The notes: generated from the letters alone by a model not told the origin. A stretch of 64,000 nt of DNA from Planctomycetota bacterium (GCA_014238905.1 JABAAE010000009.1:186001-250000), one strand, 5' to 3'; positions 9,636-19,911 are shown, counted from the first letter of the stretch. Numbers and translations: made by a program.

Positions 9636-11942
9636 GTGAGAGAAAAAAACGGACTGGAAGATCGAATCGAAGAACACGTTGCCAGAGAAGACTACAAAGC
9701 CGTTAAACCGGCAATCATTGCCAAGCAACTGAAAATCGACGAGGAAGACCTCAGAGAATTCAAACGGGCGATCAAACGGCTGATCAAGAAGGGGCGGATT
9801 AGCTGGGGCGCCAAACACTTGGTCATGAAATCCTCGGAAAAAAAATCCCGTCAAGTCAAGATTTTCGGCCGATTTCGATCGACACGGAAAGGGTTCGGAG
9901 TAGTTCAAACACTTCCCGAAACACCATTTTATGGGCAAACGAACGTCCACATTCCAGCCCAAAGTTGCCTGGATGCAGTGCGGGGGGATCTGGTTTGCAT
10001 ACGCATTATTCGTGACCGGCCTGGCCGCGATATTGAATTTGGTGGCCGGGTCCTGGAGGTCGTGGAACGAAAGACTCACCGTTTTGTGGGATCCTATTTT
10101 GAGGATGATGGTTGGGCGTATGTGGACATAGACGGCTATGATTTCTTCCGCCCGGTAGAGGTCGGCGATGCAGGAGCAAAAAATGCCAGCCCGGGTGACA
10201 AGGTCGTCATCGAAATGGTTCGTTTTCCATCAAACCATACCGAAGGTGAAGCTGTTGTGATCAAGGTTCTGGGTCCGCAAGGGAAACCCGGTGTCGACAC
10301 TCTCTTGATCATGAACCAATATGGACTCGAAGGCGAATTTCCAGAATCTGTTCTGGAGAACAGCCGGCAGCAAGCTAGTCAATTTGACGAATCAATCGGA
10401 GACAACCGTTGCGATTTCACCGACCAGACCGTGGTCACCATCGATCCTCAGGATGCGAGGGACTTTGACGACGCCATCTCCTTGAAGAAACTCAAGAATG
10501 GCCATTGGCTGCTTGGTGTACACATTGCCGATGTTTCGCATTTTGTAAAACCCAACACACCGCTGGACGATGAAGCGTATCAAAGAGGTACAAGCGTTTA
10601 CCTCCCTGATCGCGTCATCCCGATGTTACCGGAAATCATTTCCAACAACCTGGCAAGTTTGCAACCCGATCGGGTTCGATATGCGATGTCTGCCTTCATC
10701 GAATTTACCGAAGATGGTGCCAGAGTTAGCACAGAAATCAAACGGACCGCTATTAAAAGCCAGTACCGATTTACATACGAAGACGTCGACGACTTTCTCC
10801 AGAGACCGATCGCCTGGCGACGAAAGCTGAGCCACGGCCAATTTGATCTACTGGGCCGAATGCATCAATTAGCGATGGTCCTGCGTGGCCGCCGACAACG
10901 TGATGGTGCGATAGAACTTCATTTGCCCGAAGTCAAAATCGATCTCAATGGACAGGGCCAGGTCGTCGGAGCCAAAGTTGCTCACCATACCGAAAGCCAT
11001 CAAGTCATCGAAGAATTCATGTTGGCAGCCAACGAGGCGGTTGCGCAGTTGTTCGTGGACTCGGATTTGTTACTACTGAGAAGAATCCACCCCCAACCTG
11101 ATCCCCGCAAACTTGATGAATTGACCCAGTTCGTTCGGGGACTGGGAATTAATTGCGATAATCTCGCCAGTCGATTTGAGATCCAGCGGTTATTGGCCAA
11201 TGTTGCGGATAAACCTGAGAAACGAGCCGTTAATTTTGCCATTCTGAGGTCGATGTCCAAGGCCAAGTACTCGCCGGAGGAGGAAGGCCATTATGCGTTA
11301 GGCAGCAAGGCATACTGCCATTTCACCTCCCCAATCCGCCGCTATCCTGATCTCGTCGTTCATAGAATGGCAGGAGCATTGGCCGACGGGAGGAAACCAA
11401 GTGTTGATCAAAGTCACCTGGAGAGATTAGCTGCGCACTGCTGCGCTACAGAGGAAAATGCCGAACGGGCAGAACGAGATCTTAAAAAACTCAAACTACT
11501 GGGGTTCTTTGTCGACAAGATCGGCAAACGGCTAAAGGCCACCATTACGGGTGTCCGGCAATCCGGACTGTTTGCCGAAGGCATCGAACTGCCGGTGGAT
11601 GGTTTCATTTCAACTCGATCCCTTCCAGCTGATCGATACCAATTCGACTCCCGTGCTCAGGCCATTACCGGTTTCGGAAAGGAAAACCAATTCCGCCTCG
11701 GAGACCAGATTTCCGTCCGGGTTTCACGGGTTGATCTTGACCGACGCGAGCTCGATTTCGTCATCGACGATGGCAGGTCATTCAAAGATTCCAACCAACG
11801 ATCTACTCAACCCAAGACCAAGTTTGGTGGCCCACCCCAAAAATCTAATCGGGGAAAAAATCCACCCAAAAAAGGGCAGGGCAGTAATAGATCCAAATCT
11901 AAAGCAAAATCGGGGAAAACGGGCAAATCAAGACGGAGGTAG
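9636..11942 (+). CDS. rnr: Ribonuclease R
   Basis: 3'-to-5' exoribonuclease of 768 residues, RNB/RNR superfamily. A winged-helix N-terminus (~1-65) leads into cold-shock OB domains (~70-215). The RNB catalytic domain contains the aspartate cluster TIDPQDARDFDDAIS (Asp270, Asp276, Asp278, Asp279) and the FTSPIRRYPDLVVHR signature. An S1 domain (~640-715) precedes a Lys/Ser/Gly-rich basic tail typical of RNase R. The start is GTG, with AGGAAG about 7 bases upstream. It degrades structured RNA in the cytoplasm and works in mRNA and rRNA turnover. It is transcribed alone and converges on the next gene. Confidence 0.96.
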   Translation: MREKNGLEDRIEEHVAREDYKAVKPAIIAKQLKIDEEDLREFKRAIKRLIKKGRISWGAKHLVMKSSEKKSRQVKIFGRFRSTRKGFGVVQTLPETPFYGQTNVHIPAQSCLDAVRGDLVCIRIIRDRPGRDIEFGGRVLEVVERKTHRFVGSYFEDDGWAYVDIDGYDFFRPVEVGDAGAKNASPGDKVVIEMVRFPSNHTEGEAVVIKVLGPQGKPGVDTLLIMNQYGLEGEFPESVLENSRQQASQFDESIGDNRCDFTDQTVVTIDPQDARDFDDAISLKKLKNGHWLLGVHIADVSHFVKPNTPLDDEAYQRGTSVYLPDRVIPMLPEIISNNLASLQPDRVRYAMSAFIEFTEDGARVSTEIKRTAIKSQYRFTYEDVDDFLQRPIAWRRKLSHGQFDLLGRMHQLAMVLRGRRQRDGAIELHLPEVKIDLNGQGQVVGAKVAHHTESHQVIEEFMLAANEAVAQLFVDSDLLLLRRIHPQPDPRKLDELTQFVRGLGINCDNLASRFEIQRLLANVADKPEKRAVNFAILRSMSKAKYSPEEEGHYALGSKAYCHFTSPIRRYPDLVVHRMAGALADGRKPSVDQSHLERLAAHCCATEENAERAERDLKKLKLLGFFVDKIGKRLKATITGVRQSGLFAEGIELPVDGFISTRSLPADRYQFDSRAQAITGFGKENQFRLGDQISVRVSRVDLDRRELDFVIDDGRSFKDSNQRSTQPKTKFGGPPQKSNRGKNPPKKGQGSNRSKSKAKSGKTGKSRRR

Positions 11943-12128
11943 TGCGAAACGAATTTGACCGACTCGCTAATCTTGTTACCTTCTTGCTTTGCTTGGGGCA
12001 GCCAGAAAATCGCTTGCGACATGAAACCGGAACTCCCTGGTCAATTCCGAGGCGATTTCTCTTATCGAATGTGTGCCCTTTCACCATTAGGCGTGGAGAA
12101 AATCTGCCGACCGTTTACGGCCTTGGAT

Positions 12129-15100
12129 TTATTGAATAAACAGGAATTCATTGCTGTTTAGAAGTGCTCGACAGAACGCTGGCCAACCATAATCCTTGAT
12201 AAATGGAATTGCTTGTTTCAATTCTTTGGCACCCGCTGGCCGGGAGTACAGAATCTGAAAGGCCTGAGAAACCTGTCGCTGCAAGTCAACCTCATCCGTG
12301 CCGAAACTACCCTCGGTCAACCTCTCCGCCAGAATGTCCGCTTGCTGCAGAACAAAGCGACTATTGAAGAGATTAAGCGCCTGAAGAGGCGTAATGGAAC
12401 GACTTCTGCGATCAATAATCTGGCTGGCATCCGGACAATCAAACGCGCCGAATACAGAATCTTTTTCCTGCCGCACTTTGGTCATGTAAATCATTCTTCG
12501 CCAGTCAGTGGGGCCGTAATTAGACTTCGGAAAGAAATGACGAACGTTCTCCATTTGCACTTCAAATCCACTAAACCCTTTGCCGCCAATTCGATGATTC
12601 AATACGCCCGACACCTCCAACATCGAATCGCGAATCGTTTCAGCAGCCAACCTTCGGGGTGAAAATCGCCACAACAATTCTCCCCCCGCATCGATTGCCA
12701 ATCCTTCCGGATGTGGCCGGCTACTTTGGCGGAATGCACGGGATGTCAGGATCAACTTCTGCACATGCTTTAATGACCAGTCTGACTCAATCAACTCCAT
12801 GGCCAGCCAGTCCAACAAGCGGGGATGCGACGGTTGAAGGCCCATGTTCCCGAAATCATTAGGTGTTCCTACGATGCCCTGCCCAAAGGTATGTTGCCAT
12901 AATCGGTTAACCATCACCCGAGCAACAAGCGGATTGTCTTTCCTAACCAACCAGTTGGCAAACGCCAGCCGACGAGCGGGCTCTTTTGAGTCTACCTGCA
13001 ATCCCAGTTCGCCTAACTTTGCAATGGTATCTGGTGCAACCACCTCGCGTTTTTCTAAAGGATCTCCCCGGTACAATCGATGAGTTGGTTGAGGCTGGGA
13101 GAAAGTACCGGAATACGCCAGACGATTTTGGGACAACGAAGCCTTCTTTTTTTTCAACGCATCCAACTCTCGCATGGAATGCTGAGCGGCAGCGGCAGCA
13201 GCAGATGAAAGTCCCGAAAAATGGTACTTAGATTCGTTGGAAAGTCCTTTTCCAAACGGTTTCCGATCTCCAGAACCAGCCACCGGTCGCCACTTTCCCT
13301 CTTCGGTAGCCACCTCAATGCGATAATGGGTCGGTAACCGGTCAGAATATCCCCCCTCCCGATCGCGTCCCCATTCAACACGATGAATCGTCCTTATTTC
13401 TGGAAATTCGATCTGGACCCAGCCACCAGCCGATTTGGACGAAATCCAACTATTTGAATTTCCATATTGACCATCGTTAATGTGGGCCAACTTGTGAAGC
13501 GGATGTTGAAAATCACCCGATGAACTGGCATTGGCGCCCAGTGACGCCAATGCAATATTTTGATCTCCGTCCTTGTCTGCGGAAAACACTTCTAATTCGT
13601 CGATACAGGGTTCAGAAGCACTTGATTTCTCAATCGTGAATCGTAGATATCGGGCCTTGATTGGCGGAAACCGATCCACGTTTTGGGTCGTTTGCACGGA
13701 CCCTCGCAGGAAAGGTTTGAGCGGTACATTCAACTTCTGATGATTCGCCAATTCCACTCCCGGCTCAAGCAAAATTGAATCGGCGGTTACGACCGCACCA
13801 GATGAACCTCCTCGGAGAACAATTTTTGTTTTTGTTGTAAGCTCATGGATTCCGGCGTGAAAAAAGCCACTCCACAAGGGAAATGAGCCAATCTTACCCT
13901 TGCCACCAGCCAATAATCGCTGATCGATGCAAGCCAACTCCACTCTGTCTTCCAAAGTATTCAAATCACCATCGCGATCGAGCTGATAAATAGCATCAGA
14001 TGAATGAGTTGCGATTCCCGCTCCCCATGACAGCCAAACTCCGACCACACCAACCAGATTCGGATGGTAAACGGCCAAGTCATGCCCAGGCTGATTTTTC
14101 CACCAAGTGTATCTTCCGCCACTAATGTTAAATGATCTGGTCGACGATCCGACATCGTTAGCAAAACCTGGCTCACCTCCGGCAGGGTTGATTCCTTTCC
14201 CTTTGGGTGGCTTTAAATACTCGATGCGGGCGGCGCCCTTTTCCTGATCGTCGTCAATCAAGATCATTGCTTCAGCCGGACGTCTCACAAATCCAGCAAG
14301 TTCCTTGAGACGATCTTGAATTGCACGATTAACATCCACCAGTCTTGCACGCTCTGCAGGCGTTACCGCCAACTGACGATCCGCATGATTGGTTCCGGCA
14401 AAAACAGCCTGCATCGAATAAAAATCTTTTTGCGAGATCGGATCAAATTTGTGGTTGTGGCACCTGGCGCAGCCAACCGTCAAACCCAGAAACGTCGTCC
14501 CGGCAACATTGACAATATCTGCTAATTCGTCCTGCCTTTGCATCAGAGTCAAATTGATGTCGGGGCTCTTCACGATGTCGTGCGGACCAGCCACGATGAA
14601 ACCTGTTGCCACATCCGCCGACAACTGGTCTCCAGCAATCTGTTCCTTGATAAAAAGATCGTAGGGTTTATCAGAATTCAAGGAATCAATAACGTAGTCT
14701 CTGTAATACCACGCGTTTGGTCGTTCCCGATTGGTTTCAAAACCATGAGTCTCACCGAACCGAACAATATCGACCCAGTGCTGGGCCCAACGTTCACCGA
14801 AACCCGAAGAGGAAAGGACATAACTGACTAATCGCTCGTAAGCATCCGGCGACGTATCCCTCAGAAAACCGTCGACATCCTCCGGCGTGGGTGGAACACC
14901 AAGCATCACCAGAAAAAGCCGACGAATTAATTCTCGCTTCTCAGCCGGTGGGGAGAATTTCAATTCATTCTTTGTTAGCTTGTCGAGAACAAAAGCATCA
15001 ATCGGACCAAGATTCCTGCCAGCGCCGTTCTCACCCCAAGGCAAAAGAGGAATTTCAGGTTTGACAATCGGACGAAAAGACCATAAACCAACCTCAGGCG

Positions 15101-15500
15101 TTTGAAATGGGGTGGTGATCTTTGCCCCGTCGTTGATCCATCGCCGGACGATTTCAATTTCCAAATCACTTAGCCGATCACCTTCCGGCGGCATCCGAAC
15201 GGATTCGTCACTGGACTTGATCAACCTGAAAAGCTGACTTTGATCCGCTGCGGCCTGAACGACGGCCGGCTTTCCGGAATCCCCACCGGACAAAAAGCGG
15301 TCCCGATCCGCATCCATCTGAAAACCACTTTCAGCAGAATCGCCCGCATGACATTCAAAACAGTGCTTTACAAATATTTTTTCAACGCCTTGATCCAACG
15401 CGTTGTTTTGCAACGGCTGATCGGTTGCTCGACCCAATGACACAAGCATCAGCAAAAAAGACGTGATCAAAAGAAAAATTGATTTATTCACAAACATCAA
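12129..15500 (-). CDS. Secreted PSCyt1-DUF1549-DUF1553 protein with discoidin-like insert
   Basis: Protein of 1123 residues with a signal peptide (hydrophobic segment SIFLLITSFLLMLVSLG). Domains in order: PSCyt1 heme motif (CFECHAGDSAESGF), DUF1549 with GCARCHNHKFDP, a long middle insert, then DUF1553 (NPLVARVMVNRLWQHTFG; ITPLQALNLFNS). The insert includes a segment (about residues 625-745) resembling an F5/8 type C discoidin fold, with WVQIEFPEIRTIHRVEWGRD. Such domains commonly bind carbohydrate, so the protein may dock to a polysaccharide. It differs from the 0.1-3.2 kb homologue mainly by this insert. It is isolated from any DUF1501 gene. Confidence 0.92.
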   Translation of the reverse strand: MMFVNKSIFLLITSFLLMLVSLGRATDQPLQNNALDQGVEKIFVKHCFECHAGDSAESGFQMDADRDRFLSGGDSGKPAVVQAAADQSQLFRLIKSSDESVRMPPEGDRLSDLEIEIVRRWINDGAKITTPFQTPEVGLWSFRPIVKPEIPLLPWGENGAGRNLGPIDAFVLDKLTKNELKFSPPAEKRELIRRLFLVMLGVPPTPEDVDGFLRDTSPDAYERLVSYVLSSSGFGERWAQHWVDIVRFGETHGFETNRERPNAWYYRDYVIDSLNSDKPYDLFIKEQIAGDQLSADVATGFIVAGPHDIVKSPDINLTLMQRQDELADIVNVAGTTFLGLTVGCARCHNHKFDPISQKDFYSMQAVFAGTNHADRQLAVTPAERARLVDVNRAIQDRLKELAGFVRRPAEAMILIDDDQEKGAARIEYLKPPKGKGINPAGGEPGFANDVGSSTRSFNISGGRYTWWKNQPGHDLAVYHPNLVGVVGVWLSWGAGIATHSSDAIYQLDRDGDLNTLEDRVELACIDQRLLAGGKGKIGSFPLWSGFFHAGIHELTTKTKIVLRGGSSGAVVTADSILLEPGVELANHQKLNVPLKPFLRGSVQTTQNVDRFPPIKARYLRFTIEKSSASEPCIDELEVFSADKDGDQNIALASLGANASSSGDFQHPLHKLAHINDGQYGNSNSWISSKSAGGWVQIEFPEIRTIHRVEWGRDREGGYSDRLPTHYRIEVATEEGKWRPVAGSGDRKPFGKGLSNESKYHFSGLSSAAAAAAQHSMRELDALKKKKASLSQNRLAYSGTFSQPQPTHRLYRGDPLEKREVVAPDTIAKLGELGLQVDSKEPARRLAFANWLVRKDNPLVARVMVNRLWQHTFGQGIVGTPNDFGNMGLQPSHPRLLDWLAMELIESDWSLKHVQKLILTSRAFRQSSRPHPEGLAIDAGGELLWRFSPRRLAAETIRDSMLEVSGVLNHRIGGKGFSGFEVQMENVRHFFPKSNYGPTDWRRMIYMTKVRQEKDSVFGAFDCPDASQIIDRRSRSITPLQALNLFNSRFVLQQADILAERLTEGSFGTDEVDLQRQVSQAFQILYSRPAGAKELKQAIPFIKDYGWPAFCRALLNSNEFLFIQ

Positions 15501-15623
15501 GTCAAAAAAAAAGGAGACAAGTTAACTGTTGATTGATAGCCGTATAGCTTCTTCCTCCTGCCATTATTTCGTAACAACTTGCGGACCACAACAGAATAGC
15601 TTCAGCCGGAAACGATTTTATTT

Positions 15624-16289
15624 TCAGGCAATGACACGAAAGATTGCCACGTCGCCAACAATTTTCCACTCCGATTGATTTCCTCTGGCTTGGATCCACG
15701 CCTTCAGCTCTGGCAAGGAGTCATTTTCGTTGGAAAAAATCCCTTTTTGGTTGTAAAACCTCATCACACGGTTTGAAAGCCATGCTGATCGACATCCTGG
15801 CAATATCGTGCTTCCTACCAACACGCCTTCTTTGGATAAAAACCGATCGATCAGCTGGTCCATTATTCTCAGTTTTGCGGCGAAATCTATCGGCAAACAA
15901 TGAAGCACGTAATTGAAACCAATCGATCCAAATCTGCCGACATGGGGCCATTTCGAGGAACGCTCCAATAGATTCAGCCGGATCGCGGTGTGAAGCCGCT
16001 TACCCAGGACCTTCGAGGCAAAAGCGAGGCAATCATCGTTCACATCACCGATCACCAATCGATCGAAATGATACTCTTTGCTCAAGTGCCCCAATAACCT
16101 TCCGCTGCCTATGCCAATCTCCAGGTGTTCGCTGGAAAAAGATCGCTGGTAGTAATTCGCTAAATGAAACCGTTGACAATTCCAAATCCAGTTATTGGAA
16201 AACCAGTGAACCAAAGCGTCGTAAAGCAGAAGTGAGGTCTTAGAATAGACCGACGCTCCAACTGGATTTCTGCCGTTTGCCTTCGCCAT
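15624..16289 (-). CDS. Class I SAM-dependent methyltransferase
   Basis: Protein of 221 residues. The SAM-binding motif I reads LEIGIGSGRLLGHL (about residues 76-89) and is followed by an acidic end of strand 2, LVIGDVNDDCL. Motif IV-like IGFNYVLHCLPIDF is also present. This pattern fits small-molecule methyltransferases. The N-terminal stretch VYSKTSLLLYDALVHWFSNNWIWNC resembles the start of planctomycete and proteobacterial methyltransferases of unknown substrate. Its start is close to the stop of the radical SAM gene upstream on the same strand (44 bp), so the two may be cotranscribed. Confidence 0.8.
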   Translation of the reverse strand: MAKANGRNPVGASVYSKTSLLLYDALVHWFSNNWIWNCQRFHLANYYQRSFSSEHLEIGIGSGRLLGHLSKEYHFDRLVIGDVNDDCLAFASKVLGKRLHTAIRLNLLERSSKWPHVGRFGSIGFNYVLHCLPIDFAAKLRIMDQLIDRFLSKEGVLVGSTILPGCRSAWLSNRVMRFYNQKGIFSNENDSLPELKAWIQARGNQSEWKIVGDVAIFRVIA

Positions 16290-16333
16290 TTTCAGTCCAT
16301 CCCTTCCACCGAAAAAAACTTTGCCAACCCGAA

Positions 16334-17299
16334 TTAAGTCGGCTCAACATAACGTTTACCCTGCCAGGAATCACGATTTTTCATCTCCGATTGGAGTGCA
16401 TTCAAGACAGCCGGCTTATCAAGACACCAACTCGGACCGACAAAATAATCGGGAGGTGCTTCACCACTAATGCGTTCCACGATCGTCGATGGCGGCAACA
16501 ACTCCAGAAAGTCGATAAGAACATCAATATAGTCATCACGATTCATCAATTCGACCTCGCCGGATTCCACCTGTTTTTCCAACGGGGTCTTTTTGACGCA
16601 GTAAAGGTTGTGGATTTTCACCGCGTCAATTTTTTGACGAGCCAATTCAAGAGCGCTTTGCAACATATCCTGTTTTGATTCGCCGGGTAGTCCCAACATG
16701 ACATGGGCGCAGATTTCAAAACCACGACCGTGACTGCGTTGCATCGCATCCAAAAACGAATCGTGGTGATGCCCTCGATTCATCCAGTCCAAAGATCGAT
16801 CGTGTACCGTCTGCATCCCATATTCAACCGATAGGTAAGTCTTTTCTCCTAATTCCTGCAGCAAATCCAGCACGTCATCGGGAACACAATCGGGTCGGGT
16901 TCCGACCGCCAATGCCACCACTTCGGGGTGTGCGACGGCTTGCTCAAAAAGCGGACGCAATTCTTCCACGGGAGCATACGTGTTGGTTGCCGGTTGGAAA
17001 TAAGCCATAAATTTATTGACTTTATAGCGTTTTTTCAGGCGGGAGATCCCATCGTCGATTTGAGACTGGATTTTGTCCCTGCGAACTCTTCGGCTTGGAC
17101 TGAAACTGCGGTTATCACAAAATACACACCCCCCAATTGCCACTGTTCCATCCACATTAGGGCAACTAAAACCGGCATCAATACTGACTTTTTGAACCCT
17201 TTGCCCAAATTTCTGTTTTAGATGATATCCATAGGGATAATACCGAAAACCACTGTCTTTCCATGGGAATTCACTGCATTGGGGACTTATCTGGGACAA
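16334..17299 (-). CDS. TIGR01212/YhcC-type radical SAM protein
   Basis: Protein of 321 residues. The iron-sulfur cluster motif is Cys46, Cys58 and Cys61 in SCPNVDGTVAIGGCVFCDN. The long spacing between the first two cysteines, followed by CxxC, is characteristic of this uncharacterised family and differs from the usual Cx3Cx2C. Other family marks are YFQPATNTYAP, VGTRPDCVPDDVLDLL and EYGMQTVHDRSLDWMNRGH. The reaction is unknown. It is upstream of the methyltransferase gene on the same strand. Confidence 0.92.
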   Translation of the reverse strand: MSQISPQCSEFPWKDSGFRYYPYGYHLKQKFGQRVQKVSIDAGFSCPNVDGTVAIGGCVFCDNRSFSPSRRVRRDKIQSQIDDGISRLKKRYKVNKFMAYFQPATNTYAPVEELRPLFEQAVAHPEVVALAVGTRPDCVPDDVLDLLQELGEKTYLSVEYGMQTVHDRSLDWMNRGHHHDSFLDAMQRSHGRGFEICAHVMLGLPGESKQDMLQSALELARQKIDAVKIHNLYCVKKTPLEKQVESGEVELMNRDDYIDVLIDFLELLPPSTIVERISGEAPPDYFVGPSWCLDKPAVLNALQSEMKNRDSWQGKRYVEPT

Positions 17300-17428
17300 A
17301 ACGATTGACTCTCGGTGATAGCGCGCATAAAGTTACTCTGTAATTACTAATTTCGAGCAGGGTGAACCCTCGAGCTATTAACTCACCAGTGGTCACCCCC
17401 CCGCCGACTATTCTAGCGAAAAATTGAC

Positions 17429-17827
17429 ATGTATGGAGAATTGGTCCCTATCGGAGGTGGAGATTCGATCCCATTATTGGAGAAAAAACTCCGAATTGGG
17501 CGCCGGGAAGGTTGCGATATCATTCTGCAATTCGCCAACGTTTCCTCTCACCATTGCCTGCTGGAAATAGAGGAAGGGTACTGGTTCGCGAGGGATCTTA
17601 AAAGCCGAAATGGCATCAAGGTCAATAGTAAGCGAATTCTAGACGGCGTACGAAAGCGAGTCGATCCTGGCGACATTCTAAGAGTGGCCAAACACGAATT
17701 CAAAGTGGAATACGATCCTTTCAAAAATGGAGCCTACGGTTCACCTCCTCAGGACGAATATGTAGACGCAACTTTTTCCAAGTCATTGATGGAGCGTGCC
17801 GGGTTGACGGGACGGCGGCGGCGATAA
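17429..17827 (+). CDS. FHA-domain protein
   Basis: Protein of 132 residues that is almost only a forkhead-associated domain. The phosphothreonine-binding residues are visible in RIGRREGCDI, VSSHHCLLEI and LKSRNGIKVNSKRI (GR, SxxH and NG motifs). No transmembrane segment or enzyme domain is present. It should bind phosphorylated partners of Ser/Thr kinase signalling in the cytoplasm. It starts at ATG, and the Dabb protein gene follows 42 bp after its stop on the same strand. Confidence 0.9.
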   Translation: MYGELVPIGGGDSIPLLEKKLRIGRREGCDIILQFANVSSHHCLLEIEEGYWFARDLKSRNGIKVNSKRILDGVRKRVDPGDILRVAKHEFKVEYDPFKNGAYGSPPQDEYVDATFSKSLMERAGLTGRRRR

Positions 17828-17869
17828 TATCCTCCTTGTTTGGGTGCTTTCAAACAGGAACCGATTACC

Positions 17870-18181
17870 ATGCTCGCTCACAACGTTTTTTTCACTCTGA
17901 AGGATTCATCCTCGGAATCCATCGACACATTGATTGCCTCCGGAAAAGAGTATCTTTCTGGGCATCCCGGCACCGTTTTTTTTGCTATTGGCAGTCTCAA
18001 TCCCGACCTTGACCGGCCTGTTAACGACGTCGCCTTCCAAGTCGCTCTACACGTGGTCTTTGACTCCAAAGAATCTCATGACCGGTATCAAGTCGATCAA
18101 CGCCATCTAGATTTCATTGAGAAAAACAAAGCAAGCTGGGAACAGGTTCGAGTTTTCGATTCAGATGTTTCCCAATCGTAG
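17870..18181 (+). CDS. Dabb-family (stress-responsive alpha/beta barrel) protein
   Basis: Small protein of 103 residues from the start MLAHNVFFTLKD; the frame extends ten codons further upstream, but this Met matches the family N-terminus. The central GSLNPDLDRPVNDVAFQVALHVVFDSKESHDRYQ and the terminal HxxF-type segment fit the dimeric alpha-beta barrel (Dabb) fold. Family members vary widely in function, so no reaction can be given. It is probably cytoplasmic and cotranscribed with the FHA gene. Confidence 0.85.
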   Translation: MLAHNVFFTLKDSSSESIDTLIASGKEYLSGHPGTVFFAIGSLNPDLDRPVNDVAFQVALHVVFDSKESHDRYQVDQRHLDFIEKNKASWEQVRVFDSDVSQS

Positions 18182-18194
18182 GCAGAATCCGGCT

Positions 18195-19226
18195 TCAATC
18201 ATGGCTGGTGACTGACGAAACTTGGGACTGCATGATCTTATTAATTTCCCCTCGGCCACGTAAGTAAAACACGATGCCGATGATCGCAACAACGAACGTC
18301 TCCATCCGATATCCTAAGGCAACAATCAGACCATAACTGGTTTGAACCTGATCCATTGCTGCTCGATAAAAGTAGTCCAAAGCTACCTCCAAACCACCAA
18401 TTCCTCCGGGAAGGGGAAGCACGTTGGGAAGATGGGCAACCGGGGATAATATAAAATGATCGCCAAGTGAAGGATGTTGGCCGGAAAGGCCCACGGCGAC
18501 ACAAAAAACACTAAGTGTCAACAAAGTATGGACTAATACGCTTTGTAGCAGCGCCAACAATAAGACCAGGGGACGTCTTTGATAAGCGATGCCGGCGGCC
18601 AGTACTTTATCAATAATCGGCCCCGCCCAGCGGAGCTCACCTAACCTCCTGACCCATTTTTGTTTTTCGAATAGCGGCAACAAAAACAAGCTGGCAAATC
18701 CAAAGAGACCGACCACGGTCATGACGGTCACCGTCTTGGTCACCGTTTGCAACAATTGAGTTTGCGAGTTGACGACCTCCGACCCCCCTAGATACTGAAA
18801 ACTGAGAATGGCCGCACTTGTCAGAATAAATAGCCCAAGAAGGCCACACAGTCTGTCAACAAAGACAGAAATAAAAGCCAGTGTCTTTTGATCGGGATTT
18901 TCTTTCGCCACGTAGAAAACGCGGACCGCGTCACTGCCAAAGGTTCCAATACTGACCAGCCCAAAAGCGTGGCCAATGTACCCAATTCTCAACGCGTTAA
19001 AGAGCGTAATCGGCAGTTGCAAAGCACGTACCAATCCATACCAACGCCAAAACGAAACACCAATGCCCAAGGTCACCAGCACTTGGGCGGCGGCCAGGTA
19101 GTCCCAATTTTTTTCCGAGTGATAGACGTTGGCAAATTCATTGTTTCCACTTGCTTTCCAGCACAAAAACAGCAGGATTCCGACAGAAACGGCAATTTTA
19201 AAACAAGTTGTGGTTTTGTTTTTCAA
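18195..19226 (-). CDS. UPF0104 / LPG-synthase-TM-like membrane protein
   Basis: Protein of 343 residues with about eight predicted transmembrane helices. Family marks include LRIGYIGHAFGLVSIGTFGSDAVRVFYVAKEN (about residues 82-113) and LPNVLPLPGGIGGLEVALDYFY (about 270-291). These match the flippase-like transmembrane domain of lysylphosphatidylglycerol synthase without the catalytic C-terminal domain. Proteins of this group are linked to lipid or polyprenyl-carrier flipping; the substrate here is unknown. It lies convergent with the Dabb gene and divergent from the acylphosphatase. Confidence 0.85.
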   Translation of the reverse strand: MKNKTTTCFKIAVSVGILLFLCWKASGNNEFANVYHSEKNWDYLAAAQVLVTLGIGVSFWRWYGLVRALQLPITLFNALRIGYIGHAFGLVSIGTFGSDAVRVFYVAKENPDQKTLAFISVFVDRLCGLLGLFILTSAAILSFQYLGGSEVVNSQTQLLQTVTKTVTVMTVVGLFGFASLFLLPLFEKQKWVRRLGELRWAGPIIDKVLAAGIAYQRRPLVLLLALLQSVLVHTLLTLSVFCVAVGLSGQHPSLGDHFILSPVAHLPNVLPLPGGIGGLEVALDYFYRAAMDQVQTSYGLIVALGYRMETFVVAIIGIVFYLRGRGEINKIMQSQVSSVTSHD

Positions 19227-19314
19227 CTTCGGCCTTCGATCCTGATCATTAAACTTGATTCCCCACTGAAAATGGCCGACGATCAGCCTATTTCCAGAAT
19301 GACGGATACCAAAG

Positions 19315-19587
19315 GTGGTAAGACAAATAAAGGTCGTTTATCACGGAAACGTGCAGGGGGTTGGTTTCCGGTACAAAACCTCTCAAATCGCCAAAGCCTT
19401 CCAAATCGTTGGTTATGTTAAGAATCTAATGGATGGGAGTGTTGAATTAGTGGTTCAGGGGGAAAAAACCACGCTCAGCAATTTCCTGACGGAAATTCAA
19501 TATCGACTAGCGAATAACATTAAATTGGCAGAAGAAGTCAGCCTCGATATCGATTCAACATTGACTGAATTCAAAATTCGCCATTAA
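19315..19587 (+). CDS. acyP: Acylphosphatase
   Basis: Cytosolic enzyme of 90 residues that hydrolyses acyl phosphates. The phosphate loop with catalytic arginine is GNVQGVGFRYKTSQIA, and the catalytic asparagine lies in GYVKNLMDGSVELVVQG. The length equals the family norm. The proposed start is GTG just after a weak purine stretch. An overlapping frame begins with ATG at 19301 but does not give the protein. It is monocistronic. Confidence 0.93.
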   Translation: MVRQIKVVYHGNVQGVGFRYKTSQIAKAFQIVGYVKNLMDGSVELVVQGEKTTLSNFLTEIQYRLANNIKLAEEVSLDIDSTLTEFKIRH

Positions 19588-19911
19588 TCCAGACGACCCA
19601 CGAGAATCACTAGTTTTTACTGTGAGACGACATTTTCCCGTCATCCCAACCCGCCCGGCAACCGACCAATCAGAAAAAGAGCCAGACTAATCCCTCTCCA
19701 TGGGCAGAATGGGAACCATCGGTATTCGGCCCCATAGATGGATTAATCGGTTTATTGCAAACGTTCGTCAAGATTCCGGGGCAAAATCCTCCCACCATCC
19801 AACTGCGGTCTTGGCGGTCATTGAACCATCTAACCATACTTAGCGTAACAGAGGTTTCTGGAAACCGTTCTGTATTCCGCAATCCGAAACAGCTCATTCC
19901 TTTTTTCATTC
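19588..19911. other. Intergenic region before the ABC permease
   Basis: This 324-bp stretch follows acylphosphatase and precedes the permease. I see no coding frame with family features, no tRNA fold and no obvious terminator. It probably holds the permease promoter, but I cannot place it. Confidence 0.4.
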
